A DNA stretch of 64,000 bases from Gemmata massiliana (GTDB lineage: Bacteria; Planctomycetota; Planctomycetia; Gemmatales; Gemmataceae). The first letter of the stretch is position 1. Each line of letters starts with the position of its first letter. This document shows, piece after piece, positions 36,639 through 46,200 of the stretch. The DNA is taken from assembly GCA_000531095.1 (NCBI GenBank), contig HG799463.1, positions 284,010 through 348,009 of the forward strand. Direction: 5' to 3'. Under the pieces are notes generated by a model. It made no database searches. It was not told the DNA's origin and saw nothing but the letters and a program-made list of their open reading frames with translations. A program made the position numbers and the translations under genes.

Positions 36639-37440
36639 CAAGGTGATCGCGTCATGGATTCAGCAACGGAGCCAGCGAACGGGAATCTCGGCTGGAAGTC
36701 CGAAGGGCCGAAGCCCGGTTCCACTCCGAGGTGTCCCGGACCGTTGTGACGCATCGCAGGCGCAGTCAACGAACTCAATTCCGTGGCAATCACGGGTGAT
36801 GTCCGCGCAGAAAGCGAGTTGGCTGGATGATGAGCGTGTATCCGTTCACCACCGATGCGAAGTTCCAAAGCCACTGTCACCGGCGAACTATTTTGAGGGC
36901 CGAACGCCGCAACGATGAGCAAAGCCCTCTCTCGACGAGCTCGACGCATCAGGTTGAGGAAGGGCTCCATAGCGCGAAAGGAATGGCCGATGCCCCTTAC
37001 GGGTCCTTCCCCGGTCCGATCCGCGGGGCACCCCACGGGGAACAGTCGGGCTCATACACAGAGTAGCGGGATGATCCTTCACGCGCCGATCACTGCTATC
37101 TCTTCTCGAGCAACCGAGGCGTCAGCGTTAGTCGTGAGATACACCGGGGACGGGACACTCACGACTGCCCGATGGCCGGGCTCGTGATGCGAAATTCCAA
37201 CGAATCCGACCGATTGTTCCCGCAAATGGGTCACACCGCCTCGGCCCGACAGAATTGAGACGTTCGCACCCGGTGAACGCATTCTTTTCGAGGCTGGCTG
37301 AATTGCCGTTAGTCGAGCGCCCATCAATTGGCCAATCCGCGGCACCGGCTCACGCGAGAAACGCGATGGGCAATGCGAGCCCATCGCGCGTGACCGTTCT
37401 CCTGTTTCGCGGCTTCTGGGTGACGGCGTTGAGTGGGCCG
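36639..37440. other. Gene-free stretch of about 800 bp
   Basis: Short overlapping frames are present on both strands but none shows a domain, a good start or consistent codon use. It is probably eroded sequence between the ATPase gene and the LRR remnant. Confidence 0.45.
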
Positions 37441-37785
37441 TCAGCGTTTCCGCTTCGGTCCCGGCCAACTGCCGCCCCCGGTCGCGGAGGAGATTCGGGT
37501 GCCGGGCAGTGCCTCCTGAAGCGCCTCCAATTCGGCGCTCGTGACGTTCGTCATCATGAAGGAGAGCACACAAAGGTGTTTGAGTTCTTTCAGGCCGCCG
37601 TACCCGCCGCCGGGGCTGTCGAGGTTCGTCAAATAGAGCGTGTCCAGTTTCGGGAGCTTCTTGAGTTGCAGTAAACCGGCGGCACTGAAGCTCCGGCCGG
37701 CGGCAACGCCCGGTTCACCGCTACCGTAGAGGTCCAGGCGAGTCACGGTCTCGATCTGCGCGAGGTGTTCGAGTGCCTTACCCGG
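37441..37785 (-). pseudogene. 3' end of a leucine-rich-repeat protein, cut by an IS5-type insertion
   Basis: The minus strand reads GKALEHLAQIETVTRLDLYG, AGLLQLKKLPKLDTLYLTNL, GGLKELKHLCVLSFMMTNVTSAELEALQEALPG: four LRR units ending in the typical last repeat. Upstream of about 37785 the sequence changes abruptly into the IS5 transposase. The 5' part of the LRR gene is absent nearby. Confidence 0.7.
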
Positions 37786-38510
37786 GGCGTAAGCCTACCG
37801 GGGACCGTGAGGCGCTCACCGGGATCGTGTTCGTGCTCAAGACCGGTATCCCGTGGGAGGATCTGCCGGCCGAAATGGGGTGCGGGTGTGGCATGAGTTG
37901 CTGGCGCCGGCTGCGCGCGTGGCAACAGGCTGGGGTGTGGCACGCGCTGCACCAACTGCTGCTGACCAAGCTGGACCGCGCGGGGAAGATCGACTGGTCC
38001 CGTGCGGCGGCCGATTCGACCTTCGCCCGGGCGTTCGGTGGGGGCCAGGAGAGCGGGCCGAACCCTACGGATCGCGGGCGCCCGGGCGTTAAACAACACC
38101 TGCTCGTGGATGCCCACGGGGTTCCGGTAGCCGGGATCACGACGGGCGCCAACGTGCCCGAGGTGAAGGAACTGGTGCCGCTGGTCGATGCCGCCGGGCC
38201 GCAACACCCCAAGGGCGGGCCGAGGCACCGACAGGAAACCGTGTACGCGGACCGGGCCTACGACTCGGAACCGCATCGCCGGCACCTACGGGGCCGCGGG
38301 ATCGAACCGCACCTCGCCAAGCGCCGCACCCCGAACGGGAGCGGGTTGGGCGTGTTCCGGTGGGTCGTCGAGCGCTCCATCTCGTGGCTCCACGGGTTCC
38401 GTAAGCTCCGATTCGTCACCGAGAAGGACGATGAAACCAAGTTCGCGTTCTTCAACCTCGGGATGGCACTCATCGCCTTCCGGGCGCTATACCCCAACGC
38501 TTTCTGTTAG
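37773..38510 (+). pseudogene. IS5-family transposase, 5'-truncated
   Basis: The frame begins inside the protein at PYPGRKPTGDREALTGIVFVLKTGIPW. Family members normally have about 25-30 residues before it, including the start Met. The catalytic DDE appears intact: AADSTFARA, YADRAYDSE, and FRWVVERSISWLHGFRKLR. The 5' end is fused to the LRR remnant, and no inverted-repeat pair can be found because the left end is missing. It is likely inactive. Confidence 0.8.
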
Positions 38511-38589
38511 GGCCTCTAAACAAGTATAGATTTTTGCGCATCTACATGGCAATCACAAAATAAATAAAACAATCTGACAATATATAATT

Positions 38590-39111
38590 CTATGATAGCG
38601 GCATTTCGGTCGGCCGATTCATTTTTAAAAAAATCATCAACAGACTTGTTATCAACCCAATCATCATTCCCTGCCAAGACCCCAAGCCTATCCCAACTTC
38701 GACCGGAGAAAAGGCTGGATCGGAGTCTCCAGAAAACCAACTTCGATAATACTCTGGCAATGTAGCACCTATAGTGGCGCCTGCGACTGAACCAATAGCC
38801 ATAAACATCATAGAAAGTGAAAACACAAGAAATGCGATCTGCGAAAAAGGAATGCTACGCCACCGTGCTGTGCATGCAAGAGCAGACCGGAACAATGTGC
38901 CGGAAGCGACTCCGACAACAAAACCTTGGATAATTCTTGTGCCGACGACTAAATCCACTGCATAGCCTGCGCGATTTGGTGTTGGGTGGACGCCCGCGAA
39001 GTAACCTGGAATTAACCATGCAGATACCAGGGCTGTGACTGCGCCACATAGGGAAAACAAAACGCCACAGCTAAATGCCACCAATGCAATACGAACAACT
39101 GTTTTGCGCAT
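38590..39111 (-). CDS. AT-rich integral membrane protein, four predicted spans
   Basis: The 173-residue product has hydrophobic segments at about residues 8-36 (VRIALVAFSCGVLFSLCGAV), 63-80, 93-118 (IAFLVFSLSMMFMAIGSVAG) and 145-165. No family recognised. Its A+T content is far higher than the surrounding island and similar to the RHS tip at 43.2-43.6 kb, a sign of separate transfer. Low-G+C membrane proteins near RHS tips can be immunity genes, but this one lies 4 kb away behind IS debris, so the link is only a hypothesis. Confidence 0.65.
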   Translation of the reverse strand: MRKTVVRIALVAFSCGVLFSLCGAVTALVSAWLIPGYFAGVHPTPNRAGYAVDLVVGTRIIQGFVVGVASGTLFRSALACTARWRSIPFSQIAFLVFSLSMMFMAIGSVAGATIGATLPEYYRSWFSGDSDPAFSPVEVGIGLGSWQGMMIGLITSLLMIFLKMNRPTEMPLS

Positions 39112-39544
39112 ATTAAATAACCAATATTGAGTCTAATCAGATATATATAGGCAAATACACTATCGATTTGGTTTAAAATCTACAACAAGCGTCGTCGCCT
39201 GCATAATGCGCAGGCGGCACGCACTATCTTCGGCGTTGCCACCTTGTACTTTGAGCAAGTAACGATCGCTCCATCCACCTCTGTAATTCGCCGGATTTGA
39301 ATGCCGACATCGCCCCCGGCATGATCGAGCAGCGACACCGCGACGGTGCATACCCGCGTGGCCGGTCCGGACGCGGCTCTCGTCTTCTCGGAATAATGCA
39401 TCAAGACCCCAGTGGCTGCAGATGCTACCCGCAACGCGTCCGCGGCTACATAGATTTCAAATACGACATCCTCTTTCGATCAATAAAATAATGAAATATT
39501 AGACAATTACAACAGTACAAATGAAGGACACCTCGCACGATGGC
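39112..39544. other. Eroded, AT-rich stretch
   Basis: A minus-strand frame at 39160-39450 reads like the end of a small protein (VASAATGVLMHYSEKTRAASGPATRVCTVAV, VGIQIRRITEVDGAIVTCS and, one frame over, IMQATTLVVDFKPNR). It needs a frameshift near 39240 and has no clear start, so it is either decayed or misread. No family recognised. Confidence 0.35.
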
Positions 39545-40015
39545 CTAAGAGACGCCGCGCCTAGGCCAAAACACTTTGCCCCCGCAGTCGTTGGTGCGGA
39601 GCCGCAAGTACTTCACTCAACACCAGCTGTTTGCGATCCTATCGCTGAAGACGTTCCTGAAGGTCGATTACTGGGGTATCGCCGTTGTCCTCAAGGCCTT
39701 CGCCGAACTGCGCGAAGATCTGACACACAAGACGGAGCCCCGCTACTCCACGCTCGGCAAAGCCGAGGACTGGCTGTTAAAGAAGGAGGCTCTATCGACC
39801 TCCTCGACGGTACCGTCATACCCGCCGTCGGGTCCGAATTGAACCCGAGGCTCCTAATGTCGCTGCTGATGCCACCGGTCTGGATAACGCCACGCGGTAC
39901 ACCGTTCATCGATACCTACGAAGCAAGCAACTACCTATGCGAGGACAAGGAAGCCGGCTCGACGGACGAATCGAGGAAAGGCATATTTATTCACCAAAAG
40001 TGCGGATGAACCGTT
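39545..40015 (+). pseudogene. DDE transposase remnant
   Basis: The frame RKYFTQHQLFAILSLKTFLKVDYWGIAVVL, TEPRYSTLGKAEDWLLKKEA and, after a shift, ADATGLDNATRYTVHRYLRSKQL corresponds to the front and middle of a DDE transposase widespread in planctomycetes. At least one frameshift and loss of the C-terminal half make it non-functional. Confidence 0.55.
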
Positions 40016-40017
40016 TC

Positions 40018-40122
40018 TCAATCCGGCAACAGGTCGATGACCCGGCCGCGTTCCAGATCGACAACGATGGTGCCACAACGTTGACCCTTGCGGAAAGGCC
40101 AGTCGTCGGTATTAATGAACGG
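40018..40122 (-). pseudogene. ISL3-family transposase fragment
   Basis: The minus strand reads TDDWPFRKGQRCGTIVVDLE and then RVIDLLPD before a stop, the block around the first catalytic Asp of ISL3 transposases. Only about 35 codons remain, wedged between two other IS remnants. Confidence 0.6.
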
Positions 40123-40169
40123 AACCGGGGTGATGGCCCGTCCCAGCCGAAATCGACGCCCCTACTTGG

Positions 40170-40925
40170 CATTGGTCGCCGTCAGCACCGCGTCGGCCGT
40201 TGGATCGGCGCGCCCCGTCGGTTGAGACAGAGAAGCTCACGGGCACTTCGCCCACGAACTTCTGACCCACCATCAACAGCACGCGCAATAACGGCACTTT
40301 CGACCCGCACCCCTCGTCGAACACGAGCCAGTCGAATCGCACCCCGTAGGCATCCAGGCGCCCCTGGCAGTAAGCGATCGGCCACTTCGGGCGATACCGT
40401 ACCTCGTCTGTGATGCCCGCCTCGGCGCACCGCTCGCGGTCTGCGCCCCACGGTTTGGGTAGGTACAGGTCCATGCCCAACGGCGCCCAGAACCGCCCCT
40501 TGGCCACCTCGACGTAGACCGTCACGGTACTGTAGTCGATCTTGCCGACACACGCCAGGTATTGGCGCTGGCCCCCTGGCGTCCGGTCGCCCTTCTTGAG
40601 GCAACTGGTCTCGACGAACCGCCCGACGGTGCCCATTGGGTCGTCAGGCAGTTCGTCGATTACGCTGGCCACGCGCCGCTGGAGCTTGGATCGTGTGGCC
40701 TCGTGTTGCCAGTCGGCAGTGACCAGGAACTTTTGGAGCGGGCGGGCCCGCACGCCAGGGCGATCACTCAACGCTCTTGCGCGGTAGGTCGGATAGCAAC
40801 CCGCGACAGTAGTTGTCGAAGCGGGTTGCAGTGCGCGTCTGCAGGAAGCAGTTCCGGTACGGTTCCAGGCACCCGCGAACGTCACCCCTAACGCTGCGAT
40901 TTCCTAATCCGTCATCGGATGCCCT
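40170..40925 (-). pseudogene. IS701-family transposase, frameshifted and truncated
   Basis: The pieces are LEPYRNCFLQTRTATRFDNYCRGLLSDLPRKSVE in one frame (40,820-40,925), then RPLQKFLVTADWQHEATRSKLQ, ETSCLKKGDRTPGGQRQYLACVGKIDYSTVTVYVEVAKGRFWAPLGMDLYLP and FDWLVFDEGCGSKVPLLRVL in another. This is the IS701/DDE_5 layout, including the Asp of FDWLVFDEG. The C-terminal third is lost after VGEVPVSF. Quoted blocks are separated by ordinary sequence. Inactive. Confidence 0.65.
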
Positions 40926-41123
40926 CCGATCAACGATCTTATTCACCGCCACCGAACCCACGCCTTAGTGCTACCGACTCCCAACGTCTGGCCGTTTACC
41001 AGGTACACTATCAATTACTGAAGCTTCTCCGGAAAGATATTGAGCTAGCAGCTAACTTTTCCAGCGGGTATTTGTTTAGCGCGTGGGACTCTGTCGGGGC
41101 TCGATTACCGGACCGATGATCCG

Positions 41124-41627
41124 CTAGTCGCCAGTCCTGTGCAGCGCCCGGTTCGGTGCCTCGGCTCGCGACCACGTCAACGCCATGACCCCAGCGACCG
41201 CTACCGCCACCCCCTCGCGGGCGAACGCCGGGAGCAGTTCGCGGCGGGCGAACTCCCACTCGACCACCAGCCACGTCGCGGCGACCACTGCCACGACCGC
41301 GGAGACTACCGCCGGGGCGACACGCACCCGGCGGCCAAGCGACCGCTCCCCGGCCGCGACCGCCACGGCGAACGGTGCCCCGGCGATCGCACCGCCGACG
41401 GCCCACAGGACCATCCCCAGCTCGACAGCCGCCCACCCGCGGAAGTAGAAGTCCGGCTCCCCGTGCCGGACCCACACTGCCGCGGCGACCGCCGTCTGGG
41501 CGACCCCGATGCACGCTCCCAGGCACGGACCGATCAGAACATACCGCGCTACTCGGTGCATCGGACGCTCACCGACTCCCTCGCCGAACCAGGGATTTGC
41601 CCGCGCCGGCTTAGACGGATAGTTCAT
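41124..41627 (-). CDS. Hypothetical membrane protein, four spans
   Basis: The 167-residue chain has hydrophobic stretches at about residues 27-50 (RYVLIGPCLGACIGVAQTAV), 64-90 (AAVELGMVLWAVGGAIAGAP), 103-121 (AVVSAVVAVVAATWLVVEW) and 136-150, and ends with RALHRTGD. High G+C, unlike the AT-rich membrane gene at 38.6 kb. No family recognised. An in-frame Met at about residue 23 is an alternative start. Confidence 0.6.
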   Translation of the reverse strand: MNYPSKPARANPWFGEGVGERPMHRVARYVLIGPCLGACIGVAQTAVAAAVWVRHGEPDFYFRGWAAVELGMVLWAVGGAIAGAPFAVAVAAGERSLGRRVRVAPAVVSAVVAVVAATWLVVEWEFARRELLPAFAREGVAVAVAGVMALTWSRAEAPNRALHRTGD

Positions 41628-41685
41628 CGGTTTCTTTCTCCGGTGGTCGTGCCCCGACCGTCCTCCTTTGCCGGGGCGTATGCGT

Positions 41686-43064
41686 TCATCCCCCGAGCAG
41701 CAGCGGTCGCGGTAGGAATCGATTGCCGAACCAGCGCAACGTCTGGCTCACGTGATCCACGACCGATAGTGCCTGACGGCGACACGTCTCGAAGACGGAC
41801 ATCAACACGCCCTGCGCCCGTGCACCCAAAGCCGTGCGGTTCCCGCCCCAGACCTTGCGGTTCACCACGGCCGGGCGGATCGCTTGCTCGGCCATCCAGT
41901 TGGTGGGCTCGATCGGGGATCGAACACGAACGCGAACCACTGCTCGAAGTGGTTCCGCAGGTGCTTCGCCAGGATCGAGTACTCCGGCACGGCCCGCGGG
42001 CAGGTCACCAGCTCCAGCAGGTGATCGTCGAACGACACCCGATGCTCGTCGAGTTGGTTGTCGCGCCACGTCCCCGGCAGGTACCCGTTCCGCCAGTGGA
42101 TGGCCTCGGTGAACAGGGCGATCACCTGCCGCGGGAACCGGACGGCCCCGCGCGCGGCGCGCTCCAGCAACTCCCGCGCGCGGCGGAGCACGTGAGCCAC
42201 GCACTGCTGGTGGATCGCCGCCTCGAACCGGTCGTAGGAGGCGAACCCGTCGTGGCTCAGGATGCCGGCCCAGTCCCGCCCGATCACCCGCTCCAGGACA
42301 TCGGCACTGCGCTGGGAGTCGATGCCGTAGGCGGTGGCCCGGTCACCGACCCACGCGTGGAGCCAGGCCGGGTGCCCTCCGATCCGCCACCCCGTCTCGT
42401 CCGCCGCGATCTGCTCGGACGACCGCACCTCGTCGAGGATCAGCGTGTAGTCCGGTTCCAGGCGGGTCGCTGTCCGGAGGTCGATCTGGGCGCTGGCCCC
42501 GCGGGTCAGGGTGATACCGAAGAGGGAACGGAAGACCGACGCGACTTTGCCGTGCGATAGGCCCATCTGGGTATGCAGGACCGCCGCGGCGGCCTGGGCA
42601 TCGGGACCGATCTGACCGGCCGCCGCGCCGAGGGCGTCGGAGGTCTGGAGCGGGTGCCGCCCTTGTGTCCGCTTGCCGCACGCCTCGCAGCGGCCGACGT
42701 GGACGCGGAACTTGCGGATCAGCGGCGTGCGTGGAATCTCGGTCTGGAATTGGTCGGCCGTGCCGGTCTCGACAAGGCGGCCCTGGCAGTGCGGACACGC
42801 GTCGGGGAGCGAGGCCTCATGGCGTTCGGCGACCTGTTCCGGTAGCGGAGGTGAGCGGTGCCCATGCTTGCCGTGGACGTCACCCGACTTACGGCCGGGG
42901 GTCTTCGGGTCGGGCTTGGGCGGTACCTTGCGGAACGGGGCAGACTGTCGCTTGCCCGCGCGCATGGCGTCCTCCAGCCTTCGGGTCAATTCGGCGACCT
43001 GGGCTTCGAGTTCGGCGACGCGCTGGAGGAGATCCCGACAACCGGGACACACCGGTTCGTCCAT
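41686..43064 (-). CDS. IS66-family transposase (TnpC), one-base frameshift
   Basis: The protein starts MDEPVCPGCRDLLQRVAELEAQVAELTRRLED (coiled coil), then a zinc-binding region (CPHCQ, CEACG), the IS66 central domain (HTQMGLSHGKVASVFRSLFG) and the DDE part (ADETGWRIGG, LSHDGFASYDRFEAAIHQQCVAHVLRRARELL). Near 41930 the frame shifts, and RSPIEPTNWMAEQAIRPAVVNRKVWGGNRT completes the conserved end. 1,379 bp is one short of a multiple of three, so one base is missing, either real or a sequencing error. The tnpA and tnpB helper genes of classical IS66 are absent. No clear terminal inverted repeats were found. It abuts the RHS gene's 3' end. Confidence 0.8.
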
Positions 43065-43207
43065 GACGACATCGTACCAACCGGCGCAGCCAGGGAAACC
43101 GCGGCGCCGGATGGGGCGCTATTCAATGCCTTCCAGCGAAGATAATGGTCATCTCATCCGTCACCATATCAATAGCCAGATTTAGCTACTACCCCCCTAT
43201 TGCAAAA

Positions 43208-46200
43208 CTACCAGCTCCAATTTGACCATTTCTCACTTGATTTATCAGGATGAAATAAAAACCATTGCCCTGCGCCAGTAACATCGTACTTCCCAGTATT
43301 CGCAAGCACGTCTACTCCCCAAAATGCTGCTAATTCTTTGCTCAAATCAGCTGAATAATCCTTGGCTTGATAGCAGATAAGCAGGTCAACTCTGACTCGC
43401 TCGTCACCACAGATTCTAGATTTTAACCAATTAAGGGCCTCTAGGACTTCGGCCTTTCTGTTACTGTCTCCTGGGTTATTAGGGTCAAAATCAGTTAAGT
43501 GAAGTATTGTCCCCTTATCAACGCCCGTCTTTTTAGGATCTGGACGATACGGTTTTCCCTGGTTGATTGGCCCCTCATTATACCATGTGCCTACGTTGTT
43601 GCCGTGGGCTGCGAACGTCAAGTGCGAGATGCAGTCGTTATCACCGAGGCGCTTCTTCAACTGGTTCACGGCGTCGAGAAGGGACCGCGTCTTTACGGTC
43701 ACGCGCCCGTCGAGCAGGCCCCCCGTAACGATTTCCGTAGCGGTGGCGCCCCCGCTGTGCCAAAAGGCCGCCCCCCCGGTTACCCAATCACTCGCGAACG
43801 TGATCCATACCTTGACCTTATTTTGTTTCCCCTTACCCGCGCCGCCTGGTGGGGGCGATATGTACTGTGGCTGGTAGTTGAGCGACCCCAGCCCGCACCC
43901 ATCGCGCCGCGATCCCCCAATAACGAGAGGGGCTCCAGGGGGCGGGGCCGAGCGCCGCGACTTCTCCTGATCGGCGACCATCTTGACGATTGAGTACACG
44001 GCCAGGCCGCTCGGGTCAACTCGGCTAATGGGGCCGTTCCCGAACGCCCGGTACAGGTTCGCGTCCCCGCCCGCAAATCGGATCGGGTCCACGCTCGTCC
44101 ACCGCCCGAGACTCGGACTGTACCAGCGGGACCGCTGCGGGTTCAGACCGCTGACGGTGTCAAACGCCATGCCTTGGAAGCCGTATTGGAAATTGTAGGC
44201 ACTGCCCCCGGCGCGTACCGCCCAACTCCCATCGTACACGGTTCGCGCGCCGTACGGGTCGTACACGTACCGCTCGACCACGGCCCCGCTCCCGTTTACC
44301 AACGCGGTAACGTTAAAGTTGGCGTCTTGTTGCACCCACAGGCGCTCGTCCAGCGTCCCGTCGGCGTTCGTGTCCCGGTCTCGGAGGACCATCGCATCGA
44401 CGTACACCGGGCTCCACACGTACCGGCTTATGGTGTTGCTACCGACCTTCTCCTCAAGCACCTGCCCGTCGGGCGAGTAGAACAGCTCCGTCGTGGTCCC
44501 GCCCGCGGTCTCGCTCACGCGCCGGTTAGACCCATCATAGGTGTACGTCTTGAGCGTGGTCCCGCCCGCGTTCTTGACGGCCACGAGCCGGTTCCACGCG
44601 TCGTATACGAACAGCCTGCCGGTTTCGTCCCCGGTCATGTTCCCGTTACTGTCGTATGTAGGTGTAGTCGCGCCACCGATGCTCGTAATCTCGTTCTGCT
44701 TGTTGGCCGCGCGCGCCTGGGCCGTGCCGTTAGTGGTCACACTGTCGAAGTTGCCTAGCGCGTCGTAGTCCCACCCCTGGGTCCGGGTTGCGGATCCTGT
44801 GATCCCGGTCTTGGCCCCGTTGAGCGTGCCCCGGCTGTACCCAGTCAACTGGTCCAGTCCGTCGTAGCTGTACACCTCACCGAACGCCGTATTGACTAGG
44901 TTGTCCCGGTACGTGCGGTTGCTGGCTGCATCGTACCCGTACTGGAACCGGTCCGTCGCGATCCCGGTTGTCGGGATGAGCCAGCGCTGATCGACCACGC
45001 GTCCGAACCGGTCGAGCCCGGTGTACTGATCCCCCGCGTCGCCGTTCGATTCGCCCGCGCGCTTGACGTAGCTCAGGTCCACGTTGGGCTGCGGGTGCGC
45101 GCGTCGTACCACGGTACCGACACCCAAGAAGTCGTAGCTCTCCAGGGTCCCGGTCGAGTCGCTCAGCGATGAGAGTCGGCTGATACTGTCGTTGAGGCCC
45201 GACGAGTAGTTGTACGTCAACACGTACCCCGAGGGGTACGTGATCGAGGTCAGGCGCGAGTGGTTGGCCCCGCCCGCCATCTCCGAATACGCGTACTGGA
45301 CCTTGGGACTGGTGGACGTGTTGACTGCGCCCGCGTGCGATTGCCACTCAGTGGTCAACTGGCCCAGCCCGTTGTACGCGCGCTGGACTTGGTTCACGAT
45401 CGAGCCGCCACTGGCTGCGTTGTAGCTCGTCACCACGTATGCGTTGCCCTGGCCGTCGTACGCGGTCTCGACGCGCCGGATCGCGCCGTCCACCCCGCTC
45501 CCGAGCGTCGTCACCACGTCACTCACTACTCGCCCGAGCACGTCGTAGGTGAGCGTGTGGGTACTCCCGCTGCGGTCCGTCGTGGTGAGCGCCTGGCCCA
45601 GCGCGTTGACCGTGAGGGCATCCTGCTGGGACGCGCTGGGGGCCCCGGTGGTCGGGTCGGCCCACTGCGTGAGGCGCACGATGTCGTTGGACTCGATGGC
45701 GCTCCCGGTCGCGACCGTGACCCCGTACACGTACCCCGTGGTCTGCGTGCCCCCGCCCGTCAGGTAGGCTGTGAGTCCCGTGACTCCGGCCCCATTGTAC
45801 GTGTACCCAGTGGTCTTGTCGTCCGTGTCCGACACAACCCCGTCCACGAAGTTCTCGATCGTGCGCACCGTGCGCCCGAGGATGTCCGTGTAGCGCCGTG
45901 AGACCTGACCAGACGGGGTGGTCACCTCGGCCGCCTGGCCCGCGTCGCCCCCGTAAGAGATCGTAGACACAGACACGGCGGGTGACGTGCCGCCCGTGAG
46001 CCCGCTCCCGTTACCCATGATCGCCGACTGGTATGTACCGGCCTTGGTCCCGGTAAACCGGACCTCCCAGCCCCCGCCCGAGGCCGCCGACACCTGCACG
46101 TTCCCACTCCCGATCGACGCGAGCCCCGCCAGCGCGGTCTGCACGGTCGCGGCCGACGCGTTGTACGCCAGCGCGCTGGTCGTATTGCCGCCGAATGTGA

